The notes: generated by a model not told the origin, from the letters alone. A stretch of DNA of 64,000 bases from Karstenula rhodostoma CBS 690.94 (GCA_010093485.1 MU001505.1:585375-649374), one strand, 5' to 3'; counted from the first letter of the stretch, positions 34,955 through 46,812 are shown. Numbers and translations: made by a program.

Positions 34955-36750
34955 TCACGTCGCAGTGACAATTTCAGGGCCGTTTTCGCTGGCTGGGGTC
35001 TGTTCTCCGGTCGAACTGCTGCTGTCTTCTGCATCGTTGCGCAGGTCGTAAGCAAGCTCAAAGCACTCCTCTAGGAGTTGTGTTACGCTTCCTTGTCCGT
35101 CCGGAATGTCATCGCCAACGACAAATTTCCCATCGACGCGCATATTATCGATAGAGTTCAGCTGGTTGAGATTAGCAAGGTTCACTTGGTGAATCGAGCG
35201 ACCAACCTTCATGCTGTAAGGGTACAGCTCCCGTGGTGAAGAGACGCCCCCGAGCTTCTTAACCTCCAAAAGACACTTCCGGAGCGTTGTGAGCTGGTTG
35301 TAGATGGGCAAAAGCGCTTCAGAAACAGGCTCCGATGACGCTATCAGCTGGAAGATCAAGGCATAGCTCTTGCGCAACAGGTAGAGCAACGTTCTCTGCT
35401 CGTACAAATCAGACGGGCGGCCCAGCGCGTCCACGAAATTGCCATCGACCCGTGCCTCATCAATTCTGTCCAGTTGTCGTTGGAAGTTCCATAGATCTGT
35501 CTCACGAAGAGACCACGCCTGCGTCAGGGAGAGCTTCTCCAGCTTGTGACGAATGCCCATAAGCTTATCGTATATTTCCTGGAATGCGGGTGCGATTCTG
35601 CCCTTCTTCTCTTTCATCATATTGGTCCACAAAAAGTTCCGTCGCAACAGAGTCTCGAGGAGATCTTTTGCTGCCGGCGCAGGTTCCGGGTGCTCAAGAG
35701 TGAAGCTCAGTTTTTCAATCATTTCCGTAAGCTTCTCCTCCTTCGTTTCGCGTTCCTCCGAGAAGGCATGGATGCCGTATGGTCGAAGCTCAGCCTGGAT
35801 TTCTTTGAGTTGTACTAGGAACTCGTCGACCTCAGCTTCTGGGAATGTCGATCTGATGTTGCATGCGCACAGTGACCTGAGGATGGAAACAAGCTTCTCG
35901 TACTTCGGGCTCAGGTCCGGCGTGAGATGAGAATGAGCCAATTCCAGCCTAGCTATCGATTCCTCGCAGACTTGGATTCGTGCCTCAAGAAGCGTCAACA
36001 ATGAAGGCGTGTAAGTGTCCAGGCCCCGGTCCATATAACGCCGAGCGTTCTTCAGCATCTGGCCGATCGCCTCGAGATCTTTTGCGGAGTAGAAATGCGC
36101 TTCCTCAAGGTGGTCGAGCAGACGCTGTATCCCGTTAGCAGGCCACAGGGTGATCGTACAGCTCTAGGGTAGAGTAATCGGCACCCTAAGAGAAGGCAGA
36201 CCAATCGGACAAAGAGGAAGTTGAGGAAAACATCTCCCATTGGCACCGATGGGACAGTTCGTGTGAAGATGCGTCTATTAACTCCAAGGTGCGCGCGAGT
36301 AGCTTACCTTGACTGTGGAGATGACTGAGTATCTGTTGAGCTATGAGCACGTGACCAGAGGGAAGTGTAGACACCACTGGATGTACATACACTGCAGGAG
36401 CTTCGTGGTTCTTGCCTATCGTCATATAGGCCAGCGAGACGAGTTGGAAGCAGTCGTCCAAGACGGTGTCGACTGTGGTGAGTCGGGAATGATAAGCATA
36501 TTGCCTCAACAGTATCTGGATCTCAAGACCAACCTCTGTTCTGCTCGAGCCGCTTTGTCGTTCGGATATGGTTCAAGATCTCTACCTGCTCAATAACTTG
36601 GTCGTAGAGGCTGATGACATCCTGACTCTTGACATAGGTCGAGCGGTCCTGCTTCAGCAGTTCGAGGTTCGTCCGAACCGCGAGCAGCTTGTCAAGGATG
36701 GGCTGCTCTTTCGGGTCCAGCGGAATGCGCGCCGCAGGTGAGTCCGTCAT
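34955..36750 (-). CDS. DUF2408 / UPF0662-family protein
   Basis: Four exons, complement(join(34955..36124, 36308..36332, 36391..36472, 36534..36750)), 497 residues. It is recognised as the fungal DUF2408 family from LYDQVIEQVEILNHIR, VDTVLDDCFQLVSLAYMTIG and RLLDHLEEAHFYSAKDLE, and by the repeated pattern LDRIDEARVDGNFVD...RTLLYLLRKSYALIFQLIASSEPVSEALLPIYNQLTTLRKCL. It is nearly all helical and cytosolic; molecular function is not known. A tiny 25-nt exon (36308-36332) encodes YSVISTVK and joins both neighbours in frame, matching the family. Introns are 61, 58 and 183 nt. It is divergent from ribosomal protein P1. Confidence 0.87.
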
Positions 36751-37043
36751 GCTGGCTACAGGTGTTGTGTGTGGTGGATCTGCAGTGGTTTCGGAGAGCT
36801 AGAGTCAAGCAAAAAATGAAGCGGCCGTTGGGTGTCACAATGGACTGTTCGGGAAAGTTGTATGCAGGTGGAGGGAGGGGAGCGACCAGTGACGTGTTGG
36901 TCGCCCCGCCGCATCACGTGAGACGTCTCGGCGAAAAATAAGCGAGACGCCGAGCGAACCTCCACAAAGCCGACTTAATTCTCTATGCACCACACCTCGT
37001 CCCGGCACATCACCACTCTTGACAACAATCGACCTCAGTCGCC
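36751..37043. promoter_or_regulatory. Bidirectional promoter, DUF2408 gene and ribosomal protein P1
   Basis: 293 bp between divergent starts. It contains a CACGTGA word at 36915-36921 (CACGTGAGACG context) that could be a bHLH site; this is only suggestive. Confidence 0.4.
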
Positions 37044-37528
37044 ATGTCTAACGCCGAGCTCGCTTCTTCCTACGCCGCCCTCATCCTCGCGGATGACGGT
37101 GTCGACATCACTGTACGGGCTGCCGCGCAATCGCAGCCGGGAGCAAGATGCTAACATGCGCAGGCCGACAAGCTCCAGTCCCTCATCAAGGCCGCCAAGA
37201 TCGAAGATGTCGAGCCCATCTGGACATCGCTGTTCGCCAAGGTGCGCACACCCGTAAAATAGCAGAAGGGATGGTTCTGATGTGGTACAGGCTCTCGAGG
37301 GCAAGGACGTCAAGGACCTGCTCCTGAACGTCGGCTCAGGCGGCGGTGCTGCCCCCGCTGCCGGTGGTGCTGCCCCCGCTGCTGGCGGTGACGCACCAGC
37401 GGAGGAGAAGGCTGCCGAGAAGGAGGAGGGTACGTTGCACCACCTCTGGAATCATGCGCGGCAGACGCTAACAACCCACAGAGAAGGAGGAGTCCGACGA
37501 CGACATGGGCTTTGGGCTCTTCGACTAA
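37044..37528 (+). CDS. RPP1: 60S acidic ribosomal protein P1
   Basis: Four exons, join(37044..37112, 37164..37241, 37291..37429, 37482..37528), 110 residues. The sequence begins [19 protein letters not shown], typical of P1 rather than P2. It continues through [20 protein letters not shown] and [19 protein letters not shown], has an Ala/Gly/Pro hinge, and ends with the invariant stalk tail [14 protein letters not shown]1/P2 dimers form the lateral stalk of the large subunit and recruit elongation factors. All introns are about 50 nt and the last one splits a Glu codon. Strong codon bias fits high expression. Confidence 0.96.
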
Positions 37529-38008
37529 GCGCCTTCCCTTCACGTTTCCTTCGCCATTTGCCTTCGTCGGGGTTTTCAAAACGGGCCAGCGGATGTATTC
37601 ACGCATATTCCCAACCTTCGGGCAGAGAAGCATCGGCTCTCTGTTATACTGGCATATCACCTGGGAGAATATATGACGGCGTCATGAGACATGTTAAGGT
37701 GGTAGGGTTTCAATGAACAACTTCGAAAGTGCAAAATCATACGACCGTGGCAGAGTGATGTGGGACAGGCTAAAACGTTGATCAGCTGTACTAATTCAGG
37801 CTGCCGATTCTAGGTTCTTCCGCCTCGGTCAACGTCCACATCATTCTACCATTTGTGAGTGCAGCAGCACGCTGGTCGCGCACCACCTCCAAAAGCAACA
37901 CCCCTTCGAGAAGAACGAGTTGCAGCGCGCTATTTGTGTGAGACCAGACCTCGACTTACGATCCACATTTGTACATTATCGTTGAAACTGTCTATCAACT
38001 ACACTACT
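37529..38008. other. Convergent intergenic region
   Basis: 480 bp between the P1 stop and the stop of the aldo/keto reductase; 3' flanks only. Confidence 0.4.
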
Positions 38009-39034
38009 TTACAAAGGTGGTGTATCTGCATACGTAAAGGACATCATGGCATCGACATACCTGGTGCCCGCAACCGCAACCTCCGCAGCGTCCACCACCT
38101 TCCGCATTTGGTCCACTTCCTCTTTGTTTAACTTGACTTTCAACGCACCCACATTCTCCTTCAGCCTGTCAAGCCTCTGCGTGCCTGGAATAGGGAAGAT
38201 GTCTTCGCCCTGCGCAAGCAGCCAAGCGAGCACCAATTGCCCCGTTGCAACACCCTTCTTTTTCGCAAGCTCAGCAAATTGGTCCACGATCTTCAAGTTC
38301 TTTGGGAAGTTGTCTTTGGAGAAGCGCGGCGCCCGCTTGCGGAAGTCGCCTTCCTCGAAATCATCAGGCGATTTGTATGCACCTGTGAACATCCCGCGGC
38401 TTAACGGAGAGTAGGCTACAACCGCAACACCGAGCTCGCGCGCCGTGCGCAGCAGATGGATCTGCTCTGACTCGATTTCCAATGCCATGGGGTGATATTC
38501 GACTTGCACAGCCGTGATAGGGTGGACAGCATGCGCCCGGCGGAGCGAATCGGAGCTGCACTCGCTCATCCCCAGGTACTTTATCTTGCCCTCATTCTTT
38601 AGCTCCACCAACGCCTGAATCGTCTTTTCAATTGGTGTCGCTCTATCCAAACGGTGCACGTAATATAAATCTATACTCGGTACACCTAGCCTCTCTAAAC
38701 TCTTGTTGCAAGCTTGCTTGGCGTATTCAGGCGTTGAGTCAATCTTGTAGGAGCCATCGTCCATCCTCCGGCTGGCGAACTTTGTAGCGAGGAAGATGTG
38801 CTCGCGTTTATCGGGGTTGGCTTTGAACCATTTGCCTAGTAGGTCCTCGGAGTCGCCGTACATGTCTGCGCTGTCCCAGAATCGCTCGCCTATGTCGTAG
38901 GCAGCATCGAGAAGGGCAAGACGTTCGGGGTCGGGCTTGGGCTTGCCGTAGAAGACGGAGAGACCCATGAGGCCGAAGCCCAGGCGGTTGACCTGGGGTC
39001 CGTTCTTACCGAGGGGCGCGGTTGGGAGAGCCAT
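38009..39034 (-). CDS. Aldo/keto reductase
   Basis: Single exon, 341 residues, complete. The catalytic tetrad is present: Asp54 and Tyr59 in FWDSADMYG, Lys85 in LATKFAS, and His127 in LYYVHRLD. The N-terminal strand is VNRLGFGLMGLS, and the NADPH-binding C-terminal part contains YSPLSRG and IPGTQRLDRLKENV. Length and motif spacing fit the AKR13-like group (pyridoxal reductase / auxin-induced protein class) that reduces small aldehydes or ketones with NADPH in the cytosol. The natural substrate is not predictable. The neighbours are unrelated. Confidence 0.93.
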   Translation of the reverse strand: MALPTAPLGKNGPQVNRLGFGLMGLSVFYGKPKPDPERLALLDAAYDIGERFWDSADMYGDSEDLLGKWFKANPDKREHIFLATKFASRRMDDGSYKIDSTPEYAKQACNKSLERLGVPSIDLYYVHRLDRATPIEKTIQALVELKNEGKIKYLGMSECSSDSLRRAHAVHPITAVQVEYHPMALEIESEQIHLLRTARELGVAVVAYSPLSRGMFTGAYKSPDDFEEGDFRKRAPRFSKDNFPKNLKIVDQFAELAKKKGVATGQLVLAWLLAQGEDIFPIPGTQRLDRLKENVGALKVKLNKEEVDQMRKVVDAAEVAVAGTRYVDAMMSFTYADTPPL

Positions 39035-40292
39035 TGTATATCGAGTGAATCGGGATGGGGGAGTTCCAAATCTTGGAAGATAGAGCTGTTGGAGATTGTT
39101 GGCACTGACGGGAAATGATTCCAGTGCTACGCTTTTATATATTAGAAATCATTACGCGGGGCAGTTAACTACATCATGAGTGTTCAATTGCCCCGCTGTA
39201 GATGCCTCCAGTCCTCAATTCGGTATATGGTGCGGCGTAGTCCCAGAACGTCTTGGCGTCATACGGCTGGTACACTCCACGTCACCGGCTTTGTATCTGC
39301 ATCTAGCGTTACAAACGAGGGGTGCAAATCCGGCGCGGTTTGCACCTTCATGTCAGGCTTTGATTGTGTGCGTAGCGGAAATACCGCTAATTCCGAAGGC
39401 TCGGATATTGAAGGAGATACGAGATAACGCCATCTCCTGCATCTGGTAGACGTTCGTACTGTAGTTGCTGCCCTATCTTTTCGCAGTCTGTCCTCCAGAG
39501 CAAGGGTCTTGTAAAGTATTAGTATTCTCGTATATGAAAAGCCTTTCACTTGAATAGAAGAGAATCTTAAGCTGTTTGAAACATTTGTGTTTTGGCACCC
39601 CACCGAGTTCCTTTATCGAGTTTTGCCGCGGCTTGCCCAATCTCGCGAAGTATCATATTTGATAGAAGAGAATCTTCCTACAAGAGGAGCTAAATTCGTC
39701 ACTAAAGGGACTTAGATACTCTGAAGATAATAGACCTACTGTGAAAAGGTAGGGCAGCAACCACAGTACAAGATACCCTGGTCGACATCGCCGTGCACCA
39801 ACTGATGTTGCAACACGGATAAACGAAAGCCCCTGCCACTGCTCAACTATTAAGCACCCGGAAACTGTACAAGCCAGGAGAACTTCCCAGTAATATTGTC
39901 AACCTCTGAACATTGAAAGCTCTTCATGGTGGCGGTGGCCTCGTTCGTCCTGTCTTTTGAACGCTCCCTGCTTGGGTAGTCCTAGGTAAGGGTTGTCAGA
40001 GGGGACGCTGCAAGAGGGGGCCCTGTGGATAGGCACTGGACACTTATTCACAGCATCTCTATTATATGGTTGATATCCTATGTACACACTTCATTCACAG
40101 TCACAGGATCTTGGGGGTGTGATGCGTTCTAGAAACCAGCGGGCTTCATTGCGGCGATATAACGAGCTTGCTTGCAATTCTCCCTTCGAGAGATTATTCT
40201 CCGTATTGGTCTCGTACTGCATTTGGAGTTCCAGTAGACGGTCCGCGTGCTGCGTGCTGCGTGCTCGCTCGATTCGTTGCAGACCTAAAGTG
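39035..40292. other. Intergenic, A+T-rich, no recognisable gene
   Basis: 1.26 kb of A+T-rich DNA between the reductase and the decayed coiled-coil ORF. Only short frames were seen; 39080-39900 holds many stops in all frames, as expected for old mutated DNA. Confidence 0.4.
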
Positions 40293-40508
40293 TCATCTGG
40301 CGCTCTCCGCTTGGTCTTTGATCCGTTGAACCTGCTCTATCAAGAGGTTCTTGAGGTATTCTGGATCGTTGGGATCCTCGTCGATCTGCGCGAAGCCCTG
40401 CTTGAGTTAGTTGTTCTCCTTACTCAGCTGAGCGAGGCTCTGTCTGGGCCCGCTTTTGCCTGTTGCAGTATCCTCCCGTCGAACAGTCTTGGGAAACACC
40501 CTGTTACC
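40293..40508 (-). pseudogene. Broken coiled-coil protein fragment with an in-frame TAA
   Basis: The minus strand reads a protein-like frame QDAGNRVFPKTVRRED..SLAQLSKENN, then TAA (40407-40409), then LKQGFAQIDEDPNDPEYLKN and IEQVQRIKDQAESAR, ending with TGA at 40293. Both sides are in the same frame and have coiled-coil character, so the TAA looks like a C-to-T change of a Gln codon. An intron using the nearby GTAAGG..CAG would be only 38 nt and would shift the frame, so I reject it. Further upstream (40600-40959, minus) a frame with RNPNHELRCERRDPKPMPQR may be an earlier exon. Family not recognised. Confidence 0.35.
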
Positions 40509-41116
40509 CGCATCTTGAAGGTAATAGACACATTGCAATGGAAATTTGCTATTACGCTCGATTTTCGAAAAAAAAACCTCTACCTCTTTCCACAGAGTGT
40601 CACCCCAACTTCACAATTCTCATCCTTTGCGGCATCGGTTTTGGGTCTCGTCTTTCGCAACGTAATTCATGGTTTGGATTTCTGTTCGCTTGTAGAAGTT
40701 CGGCTTGATGTGGCGCAACACGGCGGAAGTCCAGTCGAGGTGAAGTTACAGCCACACTCACAATATACAAACTTGCACGAACTAGTAGCAAGCCAATATT
40801 CTGGGAAAGTACCTGCACCACCTTCCACGCTTCACCTGCGAAGAAGCCCTTTCGAATAGAGAGAACGGGCCGCACAAACCCATCTCCATCGTAATATCGG
40901 GCCACACCTCGTAAAAAATGAGAGTTAACTCTTGGGCGGGGTAGGTGATGTTGAGGCAATGTACGGAAAAAGATCAGTGTTGATAGGGTCGATACCCGTT
41001 CGAGCTTGAGACGAAAAGCGAGATCGAGAGCCCACTGCTCGAACGCTGTCTTTGGGATACAGGTGAGTCAGATCAAAACCCTATTGCTTCATCGCCGTCT
41101 TTTGGAGCCAGATGTT

Positions 41117-41929
41117 TCAGATAGAGTGGGCATTAGCTTCCAGTCCGGTATTTAATCCTAGTCTATCTTCGATGACCTCCACAATTTCTCTCCAGTCCTT
41201 CATAGCACCTCCTCCTACATCTCCGCAGGCGAGTTGCTTCTCCATGGGTAGAAGCACCTCGAACCAACCGCCGTTCTTCACACCCCACTCCTCGTCCAAT
41301 ATATCGATCTGCTTCTTTGTGATCGGTTGCTTCCACATAGCGGTGTTCATCGATGGTGCCACCAGTATTTTCTTCTTCTGCTGTGTTTCGGTTGAATGTC
41401 CGTTGACGCCTCCAAGATTGCGTATGGGGTCCAACTCGCCAGTCGTATCCCACGCGCGTACAACAGACGACAATAAGTTATCTGACCAACCATGCGTGAT
41501 CTTCGCTAGTGAATCTGCACTGAGTGGTGCAATGACCATGATATCGGCCCAGCGTCGCAGTTCGATGTGAAGAATCTTGTTGCCGCGCACCCATGGCTCA
41601 CTCCACTCATCTTCATCAAAATACACGCCGTCTACATTCGGTAGAGCTTCTATTTCTTCTATCGACGGCTGTTCTGCGCTCTGCCCACGGAGGAAATTCT
41701 TGGCGGCGTCGGTAAAGACGAGACGAATCGAGAGATTTGCGTATCTCGAAAGTGCCTGCACCATGTTTGGAATCTTAATTGTAGCCACTGAACCGGTAGC
41801 ACATAGTAAAAGATGCAACTTTGAATCCTCAAGGGGTAGCGCATATGGATCCATGTTGCGCACTGCTGATTCTGGGTTGCGTACCGGCTTCAGATGCAGT
41901 GGCTTGAGATTCTCTATGACAGCGGACAT
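41117..41929 (-). CDS. Phosphopantothenoylcysteine decarboxylase (HAL3/Cab3-type flavoprotein)
   Basis: Single exon, 270 residues from the ATG at 41929. Flavoprotein motifs are complete: LHLLLCATGSVATIK near residue 40, the catalytic His121 in HIELRRWAD, the substrate clamp PSMNTAMW near 192-199, and ACGDVGGGAM near 234 with the reactive Cys235. These match plant AtHAL3a and fungal Cab3-like proteins. The enzyme converts 4'-phosphopantothenoylcysteine to 4'-phosphopantetheine, a step of coenzyme A synthesis, using FMN. In some yeasts relatives also act as phosphatase PP1 regulators. This copy has no long acidic tail, which favours a plain decarboxylase. The frame stays open upstream only to a TTG at 41959. 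Confidence 0.92.
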   Translation of the reverse strand: MSAVIENLKPLHLKPVRNPESAVRNMDPYALPLEDSKLHLLLCATGSVATIKIPNMVQALSRYANLSIRLVFTDAAKNFLRGQSAEQPSIEEIEALPNVDGVYFDEDEWSEPWVRGNKILHIELRRWADIMVIAPLSADSLAKITHGWSDNLLSSVVRAWDTTGELDPIRNLGGVNGHSTETQQKKKILVAPSMNTAMWKQPITKKQIDILDEEWGVKNGGWFEVLLPMEKQLACGDVGGGAMKDWREIVEVIEDRLGLNTGLEANAHSI

Positions 41930-42317
41930 GCTGTAGTTGTGTGGCGTTGGCGCTTCCAATCAGGAAGATTTTTGTCGAGGTGCGGTTTTATGCAGCGACA
42001 GGTTTGCTGGAGCGTCTATCTCTTAAGACGTGTTGTTAACCGTAGTATGGGGCAAATTGTTGTGCTGGATTTGTAACCGCGAGGCCAAAAAGTGACTCAC
42101 GTGGCGATTACGTAACTTATTAAGCGTCCACCGTAAGTTCCAGAACGCAGACTCCAAGCGCCACAACCTACACCATAAACCACTCCTGGCTCTCCGCTGC
42201 CAGTAACCACATGAACTACCATGACTGGCGGTTAAGCCAACACGCGGCCAATCGTTGCATATTGGTCTAGCTTAATTGTATCTCAAGACGGTTCTCGGTC
42301 TTTCTACTCGGTCCGAA
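41930..42317. other. Intergenic, promoter side of PPC decarboxylase
   Basis: 388 bp between the decarboxylase start and the 3' end of the UPF0613 gene. No gene seen. Confidence 0.4.
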
Positions 42318-43225
42318 CTACTCCAACAGGGCGTCAAGGAATTGCAGGATCGAATCACAAACCCTCTCTTGCGACTCTGGCGTTGAGATTTCATGGTCAG
42401 CTCCAGGAACAAGGCCCGACAGTGTGCTCACAGTACCCTCAGGGCAAGCCTGGACCCATCGATCCAGCAGCTCTTTTTTATCCACGGAAGGTAAGACAAG
42501 TTCGTCGTCTTCCCCAGGAAGTAAGAGTATGGATGCATCAACTCGACCAAACTTGGCGGTAATGGTAGCCTCGTCGAGGTCCACCGAGAAATAGTCGTCA
42601 TCGCCACCTTTGGCTGCGAGCGAGTTCCATCTGTACGCCGTGACTGGAGACGTGAAAATGAATGGCAGCAAGGCCGTCGGCATAGCGTCCTTCTCTCTAC
42701 CCTCGGCGATCATCCCTTGAGCGTTCCGATTGCTTCTCTCTAAGTCTTCTGGAGACATCAGAAGACCCGCAGTTTGTCTGTCAGAGACCGGACTCAGAAG
42801 AATATAGCCGTCCACAGGAGCGCTCTTGTGCTTCTCGTGATCCGTGTACTCTAGACAATCCTGGCATCCTGCACGCTGTAAGTCACTCCAGCCATATGTG
42901 AACATGTGGGAGGAAGTTACAACCTGTAGACGCTCCACAAAGTACAATCTTCTCCTTGCCAAGCGTACGGAGGTATGAGACCAGAGCGGAAATATCCTGG
43001 ACATCATTGGAGAGACTGGAATATCCGAATCCGGTGTATGAGCTTCGCATGCGCAGCTCCCAAGTACTAAAGGCAGAACCGTTCAACTTGCGTACAATCG
43101 CATCGAGCGCGTGATTGGTATGAGGGCCTTCCGTAAGGCCTCTAATAAATACTAGTGCATTCTTTTGCGTCTGGACTGCCCTTTCGTATGCGATAAGATT
43201 CGGCGTCTCTGAGGGACGCGATATA
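42318..43225 (-). CDS. UPF0613/DUF1749 alpha/beta-hydrolase-like protein, 5' end unresolved
   Basis: At least two exons: complement(join(42318..42868, 42924..43225)), plus an upstream first exon that I could not fix. Family blocks are ALVFIRGLTEGPHTNHAL, STWELRMRSSYTGFGYSSL, ALVSYLRTLGKEKIVLCGASTG joined by the splice to CQDCLEYT, then ILLSPVSDRQTAG and PGADHEIS. These match DUF1749. The nucleophile elbow reads GASTG (expected GxSxG), and His in GADHEIS is the likely catalytic histidine. The 55-nt intron (42869-42923) splits a glycine codon. Upstream of 43225 an acceptor CGCAG is visible and a candidate exon ends near 43320 (VPRGICSSEG), but no convincing ATG. Function is unknown beyond predicted hydrolase fold. 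Confidence 0.75.
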
Positions 43226-44475
43226 CTGCGACAGGGAAAGAATCAGCGGAAGCCATTGTTACTGTACTCGTCGACTGCCCATGGCCTGCTTTTAATTCTC
43301 AAAGAAAACACACCATTTTGACCCTTCGGAACTACAGATGCCGCGAGGAACTGTTGTTTTCGCTTCCGTATCGAATCAGAACCTGAACCGCTAGGCAGAG
43401 GCGGTGCAAATCCTTTTCGAGTCGCAACCGTGAAAGTAAGAACCTGGCCTTACTCGTGCGCCTTGCCAAGTTCATGGAAGACTGAAAATAGGTGTCGCGC
43501 GAAGCTTTCGCCCACATGCTATGCCCGCTTGCCTCTCTTGGTTAGTTCTGCAACCCGCCAAGATGTTATCCTTCAGCCTCACGGTCCGCTTTCAGGAGAC
43601 CCAATCTTTTCCGCCTGGGGCTTGGGCATCAATTGGCACCTCGTCTCAAGAGCAGCGTTATTTTGACCGAAACCTCCTGGAGTGCAGAGAATCCCATCCT
43701 GCACTATCAGATGGGAGGCACACCAATGGGTGGAAACATTTTACCTCAATGCCTAAGAAGCGATTCACTATTGAAATTGCGGGGTGGGCAGTCTGGAACC
43801 TACCGCCAGTAACACTAATCTCTTCTATGGCGTGGCGAGCGCCTCTGCTAGTTGTTCGGCCCTCAGCCCCCACAGGCCTCGGACCCAAGACCGTTCCGCG
43901 GAAGCACAGAGGAAGCGCAGCCTCGAGACCAGTCCCAACAGTAACAGGGCCTCGTCAACATCTACCATCGTTATGGTGGTCCCGTAGAGAGATACTAATA
44001 CAACCGTTGCTAACGAAGAAAATGTGTTGTCGCTGTCTACGGAACAACTACCATCCATCACCAACCTATCGCACGATAAACCACACGCTTGGACCTTCCA
44101 TCGTAATACGGCGCGTTTCTTCCCATGTGTAGCTGCTTCGCTCAGCCTTCTGTACAGGAAGCTCATTTGTCGCTTACTAGTGAAAATGAATCCTATCCGC
44201 ACGGAGACACTGCCTTGGGCTAGGTACAGCCGCCTTTATGCCCGCCAAGGAGGTGCACGGCTGCGAGCTGGAGGTAAGATGCAGCTGTATTTTGGTTATA
44301 TAGCATACAGAGACCCCTATGTGGTTGTGCAGTGGCGTACCGTTCATTGCGCAACATCGGTCACAGTGCCGCAGCTACTCATCCAATTTGTCTCTTTTCG
44401 ACATTCGTTCTGAAGATCGTTTCGACCTTGCGCTGCCTTCTCCACTTGTATTCTTTCTTAATCCTTTTCAGCAAT
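43226..44475. other. Divergent intergenic region, contains missing 5' exon of UPF0613 gene
   Basis: 1.25 kb between the UPF0613 gene (minus) and the S41-type gene (plus). It should contain the first UPF0613 exon and both promoters. A plus-strand ORF of 203 codons (43521-44132) has no family features and is not annotated. Confidence 0.4.
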
Positions 44476-46812
44476 ATGTGGAAAAGAAGCCTTCTGCTGG
44501 CCTCCACGGCCGTCGTTAGTGTACAGAGCAATCCAGGAGCGAACAACGTCGAGCCGTGTGCATACATCGCAACTCTACAATCACAAGATGCCTTGTCATT
44601 CCCTGCCGGATCCGCGTTCGACTGTCTCAACTCAGTACCAGTGAACGTGGAAGGTGACAAGAAGCTTATCGACGAACTGAAAATCGCATGGCAATGGCAT
44701 TCTGATATCTCGTATCTCAAAACCCCGCCTGCAGATTGGGAAGATGGGTCATTGGACCTTGTCGCCGAGCTGGACAAGATCAAAAGCAACTTGGACAAGT
44801 TCGAGAGCGAGTATGAGGTCCAGATTGCCATTCAGAAGATCACGGTGCGCTCCGGTAACTTCCATTTCAACTACGCGCCAGACATTCTGCAGGTGTTCAA
44901 CTGGCGGAGGGATCTAAGTCTCGTGGCGTTGTCGGATGATGGCGTGAAAGTACCGAAGCTCTACGTGACCTTCGATGGGTTGAAGGTCGCGGATAGGAAC
45001 ATCACCGAGGACAAGATCTCGGACATCACTAAAATCAACGGCGAAGATGCCTGGCCATATCTGGAAACCCTCGCGCAATGGGAGCAATACCGCGACACAG
45101 ATGGCCGATTGAACAGCCTGTGGGCCAAAGGTGACACTCTTACTCCCGGTGCTTTCATGGTGCAGTCTCGCTTCGACGGTGCCGAGACGAACATTACCTT
45201 CGCCAACGGGACGGATATTGAATACATGAACACTGCATGGACAAACGAAGACTTCAAGGACGTGAAGGATGGCAAGTCCTTCTACGAGAAGTTCTGCAAA
45301 GGAGATATCTCCGGTGTGCAAGCCGCCGACAACGACCAAGCCATCTGGAAGCCTGAGTTCAAGGGAAAGCGTGGGGTGGCAGCTGTGCATCCGAAAGGCA
45401 AATACCACAGCAGCAGTCTATACAAGCGACAGATTGCTCCTACCCGCTTTCCAGGCCCTGTTGTTTCTGCGGACAGCGGTGGTGTTGCCGGATACTTCCT
45501 CGACGGCGAGGGCTACGACGATATTGCCGTCCTCAAGATTATGAGTTTCGCCCCCGAAAACGATGAATATGGCCTGGAGTTCCAAACCGTGGTTCTCCAG
45601 TTTCTCATATCATCTCAAAATGCGCACAAGAACCGGCTCATCATCGATTTGCGCGAAAACGACGGTGGCTCTATGCAGTTGTTGCTCGACACGTTCAGGC
45701 TCTTGTTTCCTTACAGGGCTCCGTGGCAGGGCGCAAGGTATCGGGCCAATCCCCACTTCAAGCTCATTGGCGATGCTGTCAGCGAGATCTACAACAACGA
45801 CACGATTCAGGATTACTACAAGAAGACCTGGAATGGAATCTTCAAAGAGCACTACCGGCATTGGGCTTACTCGCACTTCTTGGATGCGCAGAACAAGGAC
45901 TTTGAGAGCTGGGAACAGTTCAAGGGTCCAGAGCTCTTCAACGGTGATCAGTACACCAAGACGATGAGATACAATGTAAGCATCCTTTATCGAGCCATAC
46001 TCAGGGCATCGACTTACTGATCAACACAGCTGTCCAACGGAGACGACATCTCAGTCCGTTTGGGGGGCTTCCAGTTCACGAATGTCTCCAACCGCACGAC
46101 AGTCTTCAACCACACCGACATTGTTATGTTCACCGACGCTCTCTGCGGGTCCGCCTGCACCGCCATCCACGAAGAGTTCAAGAACAACGCCGGCATCCGC
46201 TCCGTTACGGTCGGTGGACGCGCCATCGAGGGCCCCATCCAAGCTGTCTCGGGCACCAAAGGCGGCGAAGTCGTGCCGCTGATCCGCGGCATCCAGCAAG
46301 CCGACCGCATGCGCAACATCTCGCGCACCTTCGAGCTCAAATCCTACCCCGCGGACGAAGCCACTCTGGACGAGATCATCGACACACCAGAGCTGCAGAA
46401 GCGCGCTGGTGACGATATGACGCGTGTGCAGGCGCAGCTCATGATGCGAAAGGGCGACATGTCGTCCAGCCCGCTCCAGTACACGTACGAGGCCGCCGAC
46501 TGCAGAATCTTTTACACGCACGAGAGCTTTGCGGATCCGATTACCGCTTGGAAGCAGGTGTGGGACGCGTTCTTGGAGCCCGAGAGCAAGTGCGTGAAGA
46601 ACTCGACGGGGCACAGGAGTAGTCTTAGTGGAGGCTTTACGCCGTATGGGCCTTGGACGCTGAAGGACGAGGACTTGCCCAGGCCGGAGACCCAGGATAC
46701 GGGTGAGGAGGGAACGCCGGAGGAGACTGCGTTTGACGGGGCGGGGAGTAGAGTGGGTGCGTCGGTGGCGGCCTTGTTTGTGGCGGTCGCTGTTATGTCG
46801 GTGCAGCTGTGA
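44476..46812 (+). CDS. GPI-anchored S41-family (CPAF-like) serine protease homologue
   Basis: Two exons, join(44476..45975, 46030..46812), 760 residues. The signal peptide is MWKRSLLLASTAVVSVQS. A long N-terminal region with N-glycosylation sites is followed by the S41 core: YDDIAVLKIMSF at about 355-366, RLIIDLRENDGG at about 390-401, and MFTDALCGSACTAIHEEF at 533-550, where Ser541 sits in the position of the S41 nucleophile. GGRAIEGPIQ follows as in other fungal CPAF-like proteins. The C-terminus has a linker and a hydrophobic tail (VGASVAALFVAVAVMSVQL), consistent with a GPI anchor. Expected location is the plasma membrane or wall. Activity depends on a base not identified here. The 54-nt intron lies between codons and has a CTGAT-type branch point. 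Relatives occur near some peptide-product clusters, but no such cluster is present here. Confidence 0.87.

Noticed and set aside
40370..40410. Intron GTAAGG..CAG removing the TAA in the coiled-coil ORF
   Set aside because: It would be only 38 nt and would shift the reading frame of the clearly related downstream part.
43521..44132. Plus-strand ORF of 203 codons
   Set aside because: No domain, no codon bias like the neighbours, and it lies in the promoter area between divergent genes.
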